From positions 21,800 to 85,799 of the forward strand of contig JAFYLH010000024.1 in assembly GCA_017537175.1 (NCBI GenBank): a stretch of 64,000 nt of DNA, written 5' to 3'. The notes under the pieces are model-generated. The model worked only from the letters and a program-made list of their open reading frames with translations, did no database searches and was not told where the DNA came from. A program made the position numbers and the translations under genes. This document shows, one piece after another, positions 34,343-42,950 of this stretch; positions within the stretch are counted from its first letter, which is position 1; each line of letters opens with the position of its first letter. The stretch is from Clostridia bacterium. Lineage in GTDB: Bacteria > Bacillota > Clostridia > Oscillospirales > CAG-272.

Positions 34343-34381
34343 AACGAAACTCCTTTCAATTCATATAGTATTTATGACTAT

Positions 34382-34410
34382 ATTTTAATATTATTTTGTT
34401 ATATTGTCAA
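34382..34410 (-). promoter_or_regulatory. Promoter of the SPFH operon
   Basis: Minus-strand TTGACA (34405-34410), 17-bp spacer, TAAAAT (34382-34387). Confidence 0.8.
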
Positions 34411-34457
34411 TAAAGCCCTGACACATATCGAGCTTTATTGTATATTTTTAACAGTTA

Positions 34458-35909
34458 TCAGAACCCCTTAACAAGGAATGCAACCAGCTCCTCGGCTGAC
34501 CTGTCCTCTCGTTCATCGGTAATAACGGTGATGATGCTGCCGTCAGAAAGCATATCAGAGCCGCAGAACCAAGGATATCCTGTACCAAAGAGATCGCTGT
34601 CGCTGAGTTCTGCAATAAAGGCACCGCTATTATCCCAAAGAAGAACATCTCTCATATTACCGTCAAAGCCGATGTAGCCGTTTGCTGTCTTTGCAAAATA
34701 TGTGATACTGCCAAGGCCTTCACCCTCGGCATCACAGAGAGTTTTTTGAAGAACACCGTCGGTATTGTAGATAAACACTTTATGTCCGCTGTCATCCGCT
34801 GCACTTCCGCATACATAGATAGCGTCCTTATCTACCTTAACATAGGATACCATATCAAGCTCGGTAAATACCATAGCGGTAGTAGAAGCGCTGCCGCCGC
34901 TGAAGGTTACCTTTTCACACTCGTTGGAGGTAAAGTAGCTGATACCCCAGCTGCCGTCGGGAGATACCGCAACATCATCAAGCTCATCATAGGTTACAGT
35001 AACTGTACCGTCCTTTAAGGTAATAAGATCGTTCATATTTCCGCAAAGCCAGAGGGAACCGTCGTCGGTCTTTTCAATGATATCATAGTCATCCTCGGGA
35101 AGGTCGATATCCTTTTCAAAGTTAAGAGCGGATCCGTCAAAAGCATACTGCTTGAGAACACCCTCGGTAAGGATATATACGGTGTTACCTACCGCCGCAA
35201 CCGCGTGCTCAAAGGTCTCAAAGGTGCTTATGTACTCGTTTATGGGAAGCCATTTGGTTTCAACGGTAAAGCTGCCTGCCGCAACAGAAGCATCCTCAGC
35301 CGAGAAGGCCTCGCCCTCCCATTCCCAGGGGCCGTCCTGGTTGCCCACATCCTCAAGGGTGAACTTAAGACCCTCAAGAAGAATGTTGATGCGCTCATCC
35401 TCCAGATCGACCGCACTTACGGTAACCTCAACGGTAGCACCTGCGCCTTCGTCTCTGCCTGCATATCTCACATAGGGGTCACCCCAGCTGCTGCCCTCGT
35501 ACTTAAGACAGTCAACACCGCCGATATTAACAAGGTCGTAGCTGTTATTCACCGCGTATTCGTACTGGTCAAAGCCGTAATATACTATATCCTCACGGAA
35601 ATCGTAGGGATCCTCAATGCTTGCGGCAATATCTATACTGATCAAATAATATTCGGGATCCTCCGGATCAAAAACCTTTAAATTTACATAACAGTACTCG
35701 TCATCGTCTGTTGCGCCCTCTTCGTCAAACACCCAAAGCTCCTTGTCATATTCGACACCGAAAAGTGCTGTGGTGACTCCGTCACCGTTTGCCGAAACGG
35801 GCTTATCCGGACTGTCTGGATCTGCGGGTGCCTCGGGAGCATTGCCACCGCAGGCAGCAAGAGAGATCAGCATAAATGCTGCAATCAATAATGCTAAAAG
35901 CTTTTTCAT
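34458..35909 (-). CDS. Lipoprotein with a beta-propeller-like C-terminal half
   Basis: The 483-residue protein has a lipobox LAAC at residues 17-20 and a Pro/Asp-rich linker. The first half (about 45-215) is an alpha/beta domain of unknown type. The second half (about 220-483) has repeating blade-like sequences (AVAAVGNTVYILTEG, DDGSLWLCGNMNDL, VSPDGSWGISYF) suggesting a beta-propeller. No enzyme motif is visible; ligand binding at the cell surface is possible. It lies 33 bases downstream of the DUF6935-like gene and is probably cotranscribed. A weak hairpin with GCTTTATT follows the stop. Confidence 0.75.
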   Translation of the reverse strand: MKKLLALLIAAFMLISLAACGGNAPEAPADPDSPDKPVSANGDGVTTALFGVEYDKELWVFDEEGATDDDEYCYVNLKVFDPEDPEYYLISIDIAASIEDPYDFREDIVYYGFDQYEYAVNNSYDLVNIGGVDCLKYEGSSWGDPYVRYAGRDEGAGATVEVTVSAVDLEDERINILLEGLKFTLEDVGNQDGPWEWEGEAFSAEDASVAAGSFTVETKWLPINEYISTFETFEHAVAAVGNTVYILTEGVLKQYAFDGSALNFEKDIDLPEDDYDIIEKTDDGSLWLCGNMNDLITLKDGTVTVTYDELDDVAVSPDGSWGISYFTSNECEKVTFSGGSASTTAMVFTELDMVSYVKVDKDAIYVCGSAADDSGHKVFIYNTDGVLQKTLCDAEGEGLGSITYFAKTANGYIGFDGNMRDVLLWDNSGAFIAELSDSDLFGTGYPWFCGSDMLSDGSIITVITDEREDRSAEELVAFLVKGF

Positions 35910-35942
35910 GTCGATATTCCTTTCTTCAATTAAAATTTTTAA

Positions 35943-36431
35943 TTATGCCCAGGGATCACTTGCCATGGGTACGCGTATATCCGACAGGCATTGTATGTCG
36001 TTTAAGAACCACTGACCGGTAGAGGGCTTTTTGCGGAGCTTAATGCCTCTGGATGAATCGGCACCTGAGCTCTTGACATAAAGCGTTGCCCAGTTTTCCT
36101 CCGGGAAGGAATAGGGATTTTCGGTCACGGATATGGTATAAGGCTTAAAGGGGGTGTAGCCGTTTTCGGGAGTTGCACCGTTAAAATAAGAAAAAGCCTT
36201 ATACTCTTTACCCTTTAATCTGTCTCTTATAAACTGCTTTTCGTATTCGCTTACATTTTCGGGTCCCTTTAGAAAATCAAGCATTTCATAGGTAGCATCC
36301 GGATTATTGCCGTAGTTGCAAAGCACGGCAAGGGTGAGTGCCGCTGTCTTGAAGGGTGAATTGAGAACTGCCTCGGGCAATTGCTTAAGCTCGGTAAGAT
36401 TTGTGGGCAGTGACATAAATACAAAATCCAT
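35943..36431 (-). CDS. DUF6935-like hypothetical protein
   Basis: The 162-residue soluble protein has the block GATPENGYTPFKPYTISV and the ending SDIRVPMASDPWA, which I recognise as features of the DUF6935 family of gut Firmicutes. The function is unknown, and such genes often lie near stress or SPFH-type clusters. GGAG is 5 bases before the ATG. Its promoter carries the GTGGGGAC element shared with neighbouring promoters. Confidence 0.7.
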   Translation of the reverse strand: MDFVFMSLPTNLTELKQLPEAVLNSPFKTAALTLAVLCNYGNNPDATYEMLDFLKGPENVSEYEKQFIRDRLKGKEYKAFSYFNGATPENGYTPFKPYTISVTENPYSFPEENWATLYVKSSGADSSRGIKLRKKPSTGQWFLNDIQCLSDIRVPMASDPWA

Positions 36432-36479
36432 ATTTTCTCCTTATTTATAGTGTGGTGTGGGTTTATATGGTACGGGGCG

Positions 36480-36535
36480 GGCTCCGCTTGTTTTGGCGCG
36501 CAGGCGGAGCCTGTGGGCACCCCTTTTTGGAAAAG
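36480..36535. other. GC-rich hairpin in the leader of the DUF6935-like gene
   Basis: Plus-strand GGGCTCCGC is repeated inverted as GCGGAGCC about 16 bases on, and GGCGCGC lies between them. It would form an 8-bp stem in the minus-strand mRNA leader of about 130 bases. The rest of 36432-36793 holds only promoters and repeats, no gene. Confidence 0.5.
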
Positions 36536-36565
36536 GCAGGTATACCCTCTTGACCCTGCAAGTTT

Positions 36566-36600
36566 ATTATAACAATTTGTTCATACTCTGTCCCCACACA
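36566..36600 (-). promoter_or_regulatory. Promoter of the DUF6935 operon with GTGTGGGGAC element
   Basis: Minus-strand TATAAT (36566-36571) with, in place of a normal -35, TGTGTGGGGACA at 36589-36600. A poor -35 that matches a repeated element suggests dependence on an activator. Confidence 0.65.
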
Positions 36601-36644
36601 ACTCACATAAACAGGGTGGGAACGGGGGGTTTTTTTGTTTATTT

Positions 36645-36701
36645 AGTGTGGGGTAACGGGTGGGGATCACCCTTGACGGAAAGATAATTCTATGTTATAA
36701 T
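36645..36701 (+). promoter_or_regulatory. Promoter of the membrane LuxR gene with upstream GTGTGGG repeats
   Basis: TTGACG (36673-36678), 17-bp spacer, TATAAT (36696-36701). Immediately upstream lie AGTGTGGGG (36645-36653) and CGGGTGGGGA (36657-36666), about one helical turn apart. Confidence 0.75.
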
Positions 36702-36793
36702 GTTTATAAGAGTTTTGGAAACGTTGGCGCGCAGACAAAGCTTTTATTTACGGAAAAGGCCGACCTTGACGAATTGTGTTAAAGGAAATAATA

Positions 36794-37849
36794 ATGAATA
36801 GAAAGCCAATGCTTTTTCTTGGAGCGACATTCTTACCCGTTCTGTTATCGGGATGCAGCTCCACTGCAAGCAAAAACACCAGCATTTCGGTAATATACGC
36901 AGTAACCGTATTTTTGTCCCTGGTACTGCTTATTGGCTACTGTGTGCTGGTACAGCAAAAGGACAAGTGGTTCTATCTGCTTTTTTCCTCGGTGCTTACG
37001 GTAAATATGGGTTATCTTGCCCTTTCGGCCGCAAAAACCACCGAGTGGGCGCTTCATTGCAACCGTCTGGCATATCTGGGCTCGGTGTTCCTGCCCCTTG
37101 CTATGCTTATGATAATACTGAATGTATGTGAAATAAAGTGCGGCCGTTTTGCGGTCATAGTGCTTTTTGCTGTAAGCATCGCGGTATTCCTTATTGCCGC
37201 AAGTCCCGGATATCTTGATATCTACTATAAATTCGCAGAGCTGAGATGCGAAAACTCGGTCACATATCTTTATAAAGAATACGGTCCTCTGCATATAGTA
37301 TACCTTATCTACCTTATGGCGCATTTTAGTGCCATAATAACCATTATTGTATATTCGACAGTAAAAAAGAAGCTCAAAAGCCATGCACATGCCGCTATAC
37401 TCCTTGTAGCTGTAGGCTGTAACATCGGCGTATGGTTTCTTGAAAAATTTATTGATACCGATTTTGAGTTCCTGTCGGTTTCCTATATCATCACAGAGCT
37501 CTTCTTTATAGGTCTCTATCTTATGATACAGGAGCTTAAAAAGCAGGAGCAGTCCCCCGTGATTTCCGCACCGGCAGTCCCTGAGTCTCCTGATGTACCT
37601 AAGACAGAGGAAAGCGAGGAGGATTGCAGCTACTTTGAATCCCAGCTTTGCAAGCTTACCCCCACCGAGCAAAGTGTATATGATCTGTACTTGCAGGGCA
37701 AGGGTACAAAGGAGGTCCTTGAGATCCTTAATATCAAGGAAAACACCCTTAAATACCACAACAAAAACATCTACAGTAAGCTTGGAGTAAACTCCAGAAA
37801 GCAGCTTATAGAGATAGCAAGAAGAATAAACGCAAAAAGATCCGACTGA
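36794..37849 (+). CDS. Membrane-tethered LuxR-type regulator (7TM sensor + HTH)
   Basis: The 351-residue protein has a lipobox-like start (VLLSGC), seven or so hydrophobic segments resembling the 7TM N-domain of some histidine kinases (about 30-245), a Pro/Glu-rich linker and a C-terminal LuxR HTH (about 285-351; LTPTEQSVYDLYLQGKGTKEVLEIL, NTLKYHNKNIYSKLGVNSR). With the HTH fused directly to a membrane sensor it should act as a one-component regulator from the membrane. The ATG at 36794 has AAAGGA upstream; a GTG at 36776 is less likely. Candidate targets are its own and three neighbouring promoters. Confidence 0.85.
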   Translation: MNRKPMLFLGATFLPVLLSGCSSTASKNTSISVIYAVTVFLSLVLLIGYCVLVQQKDKWFYLLFSSVLTVNMGYLALSAAKTTEWALHCNRLAYLGSVFLPLAMLMIILNVCEIKCGRFAVIVLFAVSIAVFLIAASPGYLDIYYKFAELRCENSVTYLYKEYGPLHIVYLIYLMAHFSAIITIIVYSTVKKKLKSHAHAAILLVAVGCNIGVWFLEKFIDTDFEFLSVSYIITELFFIGLYLMIQELKKQEQSPVISAPAVPESPDVPKTEESEEDCSYFESQLCKLTPTEQSVYDLYLQGKGTKEVLEILNIKENTLKYHNKNIYSKLGVNSRKQLIEIARRINAKRSD

Positions 37850-37853
37850 TCAG

Positions 37854-38030
37854 TAGGTTAGTCTTAAAAATAAGACTAACCTACAATGATATAGGCTTCG
37901 TCCATGATATATTTTCTTTGAAAATATTAAGGAAAAAACAATTCCGTTGCTCAAAAAGCAACGGAATTGTTTTTAACTATCATATGCCATTGGGGCATAT
38001 ATCATATTGCGTTGGCAATATATCATTGGA
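37854..38030. repeat. Hairpin array 5 with ATATCAT linkers in two outward-facing arms
   Basis: It comprises TAGGTTAGTCTTA/TAAGACTAACCTA (37854-37883), a minus-oriented arm with the same ATATTTTCAAAGAAAATAT module as array 2, a central terminator, and a plus-oriented arm (ATGCC/GGCAT, ATTGC/GCAAT) with ATATCAT linkers. A further hairpin, GAGGCTGTGATAA/TTATCACAGCCTC, ends near 38058. It fills the gap between the convergent LuxR and SLH genes. Confidence 0.85.
37938..37974 (+). terminator. Terminator of the LuxR gene
   Basis: ACAATTCCGTTGCT pairs with AGCAACGGAATTGT and is followed by TTTTAAC; AAAAAA on the other side allows bidirectional use. Confidence 0.85.
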
Positions 38031-38088
38031 GGCTGTGATAATCCTTTATCACAGCCTCATTTAGTCGGATTTTTATTTAACGGGTAAT

Positions 38089-39606
38089 TTATTTCTGCAG
38101 TACCGCTACGGTATCGGTGGTGACCTTGTCTCCGTTTGCATCGGTTATAACACAGAATACCTCGATATCGCGGTAATCGTCAAAATCATAGTCGCTGAAT
38201 TCGTAGCTGAGTGTATCACTTGCGTTTGAGGTAACACCGTGCTCAACCACTTTCTTTACAACACCGTCCATCATTATAGACCACTCATAGAGATAGCTGC
38301 GTGCGCCGCCGTCAACCTCAACGATAAAGGTTGCCTCCTCCATAGAGGAGGTCATCTGATAATTTGTGGGCTGAGTTACTATTGCAAGAGGCTTTGTAAC
38401 CTCTTTCTGATAGAGCTTAGCGGTAACGCTTGTAACCTCTGTACCCTTGATATCGGTAACAACGCATACTACATCAAGATATGAGCCCTGTACATTATCA
38501 AAATCATAATCGCTTACCTGGTAGGTAAAGCTATCGTTTGTAGCGGAGGTAGCACCGTGGGTAGCCTTCTTTTCACCTTCAACATACCACTCGTAATAGT
38601 AGTTGGGCTCACCGCCCTTGATCTCAACTGTAAAGGTCGCTTCCTCCATAGATGAGGTCATCTGATAGTCCTTAGGCTGTTTTGTTATTTCAAGAGGCTT
38701 GGTAGCTTCTTTTGCATAAAGCTTAGCGATAACGCTTGTAACCTCTGTACCCTTGATATCGGTAACAACGCATACTACATCAAGATACGAGCCCTGTACA
38801 TTATCAAAATCATAGTCGGTTACATGATAGGTAAAGCTGTCACTTGTAGCAGAGGTAGCACCATTGGTAGCCTTCTTTTCACCCTCAACATACCATTCAT
38901 AGTAATAATTGGGGGAACCGCCCTCGATCTCAATAGTAAAGGTCGCATCCGCCTCGGAATATTCCATATAATAATCAGAGGGCTGCTTAACTATCTTAAG
39001 ATCATCTGCCTTATTGTAGTAACGCTCGAGGAAGCATACTATCTGACCGCGTGTACACTTGTTGTTGGGTGCAAACTTGTCCGCACTCATACCTGCGGTT
39101 ATGCCGTTTTCTACAGCCCAAAGAACTGCCTTGCAGAAGTAGTCGGATTCCTTTACGTCCTTAAAGGGATTTGCAACCTCGCCGATCTCGGGCTCGCCTG
39201 CCGCACGGTAGAGGAAGCAAACTATCTGACCTCTGGTACAGGGGTTGTGAGGACCGAACTTGTCAGCGGAGATACCTGCGGTAACACCGGTCTCCAACGC
39301 CCACTGAACGGGAGTTGCAAAATAATCTGCGGGCTTAACATCGGTAAAGGGCTGTATGGTGCCGTCTACCGAGGGGTTACCTGCCGCACGGTACATAAAA
39401 GATACCGCCTGAGCACGGGTACAGCTCTCGTTGGGAGCAAAGGTAGTCTCGGTCTTACCCGAGGTAACACCGTTGGCTACCGCCCATTCTACAGCAGAGG
39501 CAAAATAGTCGGTGGGCTTTACATCGGTAAATTCCTTTGCCGATACAACAAATGCGAACTGAGCTGCCATTAGAAGGCAGAGCAGGATCGAAATAAACTT
39601 TTTCAT
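38089..39606 (-). CDS. S-layer-homology surface protein with three Ig-like repeats
   Basis: The 505-residue protein has a signal peptide (1-23), three SLH domains (about 24-200; FTDVKPTDYFASAVEWA, FTDVKPADYFATPVQWA, FKDVKESDYFCKAVLWA) that bind pyruvylated wall polymer, and three tandem beta-sandwich repeats of about 95 residues (for example IVKQPSDYYM, YYYEWYVEGEKKAT, SYLDVVCVVTD). The first two repeats are nearly identical in DNA, showing recent duplication. A surface or adhesive role is inferred. GGAGG lies 5 bases before the ATG. Its promoter carries the GTGGGGAC element. Confidence 0.87.
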   Translation of the reverse strand: MKKFISILLCLLMAAQFAFVVSAKEFTDVKPTDYFASAVEWAVANGVTSGKTETTFAPNESCTRAQAVSFMYRAAGNPSVDGTIQPFTDVKPADYFATPVQWALETGVTAGISADKFGPHNPCTRGQIVCFLYRAAGEPEIGEVANPFKDVKESDYFCKAVLWAVENGITAGMSADKFAPNNKCTRGQIVCFLERYYNKADDLKIVKQPSDYYMEYSEADATFTIEIEGGSPNYYYEWYVEGEKKATNGATSATSDSFTYHVTDYDFDNVQGSYLDVVCVVTDIKGTEVTSVIAKLYAKEATKPLEITKQPKDYQMTSSMEEATFTVEIKGGEPNYYYEWYVEGEKKATHGATSATNDSFTYQVSDYDFDNVQGSYLDVVCVVTDIKGTEVTSVTAKLYQKEVTKPLAIVTQPTNYQMTSSMEEATFIVEVDGGARSYLYEWSIMMDGVVKKVVEHGVTSNASDTLSYEFSDYDFDDYRDIEVFCVITDANGDKVTTDTVAVLQK

Positions 39607-39643
39607 AATTTCCTCCAAGTTTGTTAATATATTTTACATATTT

Positions 39644-39676
39644 ATTATACATAAAATACCTCCCCAGTCCCCACCC
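39644..39676 (-). promoter_or_regulatory. Promoter of the SLH protein gene with GTGGGGAC element
   Basis: Minus-strand TATAAT (39644-39649), 17-bp spacer, and GGGGAC (39667-39672) inside GGGTGGGGACT instead of a normal -35. The arrangement matches the DUF6935 promoter. Confidence 0.65.
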
Positions 39677-39721
39677 TTTTATACAAAAAACGGGTGGGAA
39701 ATGCAGTTTTTCTCCTCAAAC

Positions 39722-39825
39722 GGTGTGGGATTGGTGTGGGTACGGTGTCGCACCTGTTAACACCCTTTAAACATTCGACCATCCCCGCTATTTTAATTGA
39801 CAAAACGACAGATTTATGCTATTAT
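39722..39825 (+). promoter_or_regulatory. Promoter of the acyl-ligase/PlsA-like operon with three phased GGTGTGGG repeats
   Basis: TTGACA (39797-39802), 17-bp spacer, TATTAT (39820-39825). GGTGTGGG at 39722-39729 and 39733-39740 and GGTGTCGC at 39744-39751 repeat every 11 bp, about one helical turn. About 150 bases of leader precede the first gene. Confidence 0.75.
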
Positions 39826-39978
39826 TAATATGTATGTTATTTTGGAATGTTATGTTCTTTTGTGTTTTTTTGACCGATTATTTGTCCTTATGTTTGAGTA
39901 TGTTACTCCGGGGGCATACGGCATAAACGCAACTGACATTGACATTTAAATCTCATAGCCGTAACAGGAGTTTATTCT

Positions 39979-42927
39979 ATGAATAAAATGATCGTCAATT
40001 TACAGGAGTATATCGACGAAATCGCAAAGGCATACGGAAACCGTGATGCCTACAGATATCTTGTCGGTGATACCGTTGTAAATAAAACCTTTAATGAACT
40101 GAAAAAAGATACCTGTGCTATCGCCTCCTGGTTTGTCAAAAAGGGCTGGAAGGGTAAGCATATCGCTATCATAGGTTCTTCAAGCTACCAGTGGGTAACT
40201 ACATTTTTGGGTATCGAATGCAGCTCAAATGTTGTTATACCCATAGACAAGATGCTTGGCGAAGAGGAAATGCTCAATCTTTTGGTAATGGGTGATGTAG
40301 ACCTGGTATTCCTGTCCGAGGAGTTTGAGCCTATGATGAACAAAATCCTTGAGTCTAACAGCCTGATAGAGGAGGTAATAAGCTTCTCGGGTACCCGTTT
40401 CCGTAAGATCCTGCGTACCGAGCTTACTCAGCTTCCACCTGTGGATCCTGATGCCTTGGCCGAGATTCTCTTCACCTCGGGTACTACCGGTGTCAGCAAG
40501 GGTGTTATGCTCAGCCAACGCAATATTGCATCAAACATCAATGACATCTACAGAATGGACTATGCCCAGAATGTAAAGAAGGATCCGATAGTTATGTCGG
40601 TGCTTCCCATACATCACACCTTTGAGCTGACTGTAGATAATTTAGGTGTTCTGTACTGCGGTGCAACCGTATGTATCAATGACAAGCTGGAAAATATCGT
40701 TGCCAATCTTAACAGATTCAAGCCTTCGGTAATTCTTGTTGTTCCCACCATTGCCGAAATATTCTACAAAAAGGTAATGGAAAGTATTTCATCTAAGCCA
40801 TATAAGCGCAAGATTGCCTGGGCAAAGCGTATTAATGCTATGTGCAGGTTCGTTAAGCTTGATATCAGCCGTTTCCTCTATAAGAGCCTGCTTGAAAAGT
40901 TCGGCGGAAATCTGACCAATGTTATCGTAGGCGGTGCGGCGCTGCGGCCCGAGATTGCGGCAGCATTCTCTGAATTTGGTATAAATATGTATCAGGGCTA
41001 CGGTCTGACCGAATGTGCTCCCCTTATTTCTGCCAACTATCCCAAGGAAAACAAGATAGGCTCAGTAGGTAAGCCTGTTTCTTATCTTGATGTCAGGATA
41101 GAGGACGGCGAAATACTGGTCAAGGGCTCGGGCGTTATGCTGGGCTACTACAAAAATCCCGAAGCAACAGCAGAGGCGTTCACTAAGGACGGATATCTGC
41201 GCACGGGAGATCTCGGACATTTTGATGAGCAGGGCTATCTGTATATAACAGGCCGTTCAAAGAACCTTATTATTCTTGATAACGGTAAAAATGTATATCC
41301 CGAGGAGCTTGAGGCTCATATATCGGTCATTCCCGGCATCAAGGATGTTCTGGTATACGAAACCAAGGGAAAGATCTGTGCCGCAATACAGCCTACCGAT
41401 ATCAATGACAGCGATCTTATAAAAAGCATAAAGGGCGAGATGAAGAAGCTCAATGCTACCCTGCCCACATACAAAAAGATCGCAAACACTTATTTTGTTA
41501 CAAGAGATTTCCCCAAGACCACCACGCTTAAGATCAAGAGAAGCGAAGCGGTAAAAATGCTTGAGGAATTTGCATCCGAAAAGGTGGTTCCCTTTGTTCC
41601 GCCCAACACCGAGGAGCAGAAAAATATAGTTTCGGTGTTTGAAAATGTCCTTAACCGTAAGAACATAGGCATACTTGACAATTTCTTTGACCTTGGCGGC
41701 AGCAGTATCCTTGCCTACGAGGCAGCCGCACTTATAGGTGTTCAGGCACAGCAGATATACGACAATCCCACAGCAGAGCAGCTGGAAAGAGTCCTGCTTG
41801 CGGTGGAAAAGGACGATGCCGACGAGCGCGCCCATATCAATGTAAATGAGCTCATCAAGCATAACTCCAGTATTCTGCATACAAATGAAGTTAAATATGT
41901 TCTTCTTACCGGCGCAACAGGCTTTTTAGGTGCTCATATTCTGAGGGAGCTCTTAAAACGCGAGATGCATGTTGTCTGCCTTGTCCGTGATAAGGAAAAG
42001 CTCAAGAACACTCTTAAATACTATTTCCCCAAGGAGCATGTATACTTCAGATACAAGGTAAGGATAGGTGATATCTGCGATCCTATGCTTGGACTGAGCG
42101 ACGATGAATACAACCAGCTTGTCAACAGAGTTGATATGGTCATACATACTGCCGCAAATGTAAATCATACCGGTAAGTATGAGGTCTTTGAGCGCACAAA
42201 TGTTTTGGGTACACAGCATGTCATTGATTTCTGTATGCGTTCCGGCGCTGTGCTGCAGCATACCTCCACCGCAAGCGTTCACGGCTCGGGTACTGTCAAG
42301 CAGATGAACCCGGATGCAAGATTTGACGAGTTCAGTCTTGACATCGGACAGAAGCATATTCAGAATGTATACATACACTCCAAATACAAGGCGGAGGAGC
42401 GCGTGCTTATAGCAAGAGAGCAAGGCCTTAAGGCAAACATATTCCGTATAGGTAATCTTACCTGGAGAATGTCTGACGGCCGTTTCCAGAAAAATCCTCA
42501 GAACAACGGCTTCCTCGGCCGCTTCAGAGGTCTTTTGAAGATCGGTAAATACACCAAGGAGCTCTCGGAATATCCTATAGACTTTACCCCTGTTGACGAG
42601 TGTGCGGATGCATATGTCCGTCTTTCCCTCTACAACAGAGTAAACAATATATATAACCTTTATCATCCTCAGCTGTTTACCGTGGATACCATCAGAAAGA
42701 AATTCTTCCTGCGTATCAAAAAGGTACCTCACGAGGTATTTGAAAAGGATGTTAAAAAGTCTATTGACGATAAGGATGTGGCTATACTCTCCTTCTATAA
42801 CTCTATAGCCTCCGCTTCCAAAAACATTCCCGTAAGTAACGAATTTACCGTAAAGGTTCTTAAAAAATTAGGCTTTAAGTGGTCTAAGATCGGCCTTCGT
42901 TACTTAAGTCATATGAGAAAGATCTAA
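39979..42927 (+). CDS. Acyl-AMP ligase - acyl carrier - thioester reductase (carboxylic-acid-reductase-like)
   Basis: The 982-residue protein has an ANL adenylation domain (1 to about 530; TSGTTGVSKG at 166-175, GYGLTECAPL, FPKTTTLKIKR with a candidate catalytic lysine), a carrier domain (about 545-610; LGGSS with phosphopantetheine serine S576) and an extended-SDR thioester reductase (about 635-982; GATGFLGAH near 645, Y798 and K802 of YIHSK). This order (A-T-R) reduces a carboxylic acid to an aldehyde or alcohol; a fatty acid is the likely substrate. It is the first gene of an operon with PlsA/PlsR-like proteins. AGGAG precedes the ATG. The product is inferred, not shown. Confidence 0.88.
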   Translation: MNKMIVNLQEYIDEIAKAYGNRDAYRYLVGDTVVNKTFNELKKDTCAIASWFVKKGWKGKHIAIIGSSSYQWVTTFLGIECSSNVVIPIDKMLGEEEMLNLLVMGDVDLVFLSEEFEPMMNKILESNSLIEEVISFSGTRFRKILRTELTQLPPVDPDALAEILFTSGTTGVSKGVMLSQRNIASNINDIYRMDYAQNVKKDPIVMSVLPIHHTFELTVDNLGVLYCGATVCINDKLENIVANLNRFKPSVILVVPTIAEIFYKKVMESISSKPYKRKIAWAKRINAMCRFVKLDISRFLYKSLLEKFGGNLTNVIVGGAALRPEIAAAFSEFGINMYQGYGLTECAPLISANYPKENKIGSVGKPVSYLDVRIEDGEILVKGSGVMLGYYKNPEATAEAFTKDGYLRTGDLGHFDEQGYLYITGRSKNLIILDNGKNVYPEELEAHISVIPGIKDVLVYETKGKICAAIQPTDINDSDLIKSIKGEMKKLNATLPTYKKIANTYFVTRDFPKTTTLKIKRSEAVKMLEEFASEKVVPFVPPNTEEQKNIVSVFENVLNRKNIGILDNFFDLGGSSILAYEAAALIGVQAQQIYDNPTAEQLERVLLAVEKDDADERAHINVNELIKHNSSILHTNEVKYVLLTGATGFLGAHILRELLKREMHVVCLVRDKEKLKNTLKYYFPKEHVYFRYKVRIGDICDPMLGLSDDEYNQLVNRVDMVIHTAANVNHTGKYEVFERTNVLGTQHVIDFCMRSGAVLQHTSTASVHGSGTVKQMNPDARFDEFSLDIGQKHIQNVYIHSKYKAEERVLIAREQGLKANIFRIGNLTWRMSDGRFQKNPQNNGFLGRFRGLLKIGKYTKELSEYPIDFTPVDECADAYVRLSLYNRVNNIYNLYHPQLFTVDTIRKKFFLRIKKVPHEVFEKDVKKSIDDKDVAILSFYNSIASASKNIPVSNEFTVKVLKKLGFKWSKIGLRYLSHMRKI

Positions 42928-42950
42928 CTTCACCCCAGGAAAGGAAACTC

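Noticed and set aside
7650..37905. Compensatory base changes between arrays 2 and 5
   Set aside because: In the shared ATAGAC-GAA-GTCTAT versus ATGGAC-GAA-GCCTAT hairpin the two differences do not pair with each other; one gives a wobble and the other a mismatch.
3191..38030. Hairpin arrays as CRISPR
   Set aside because: The conserved part is only about 7 bases, the variable units are palindromes of unequal length, and no cas gene is present.
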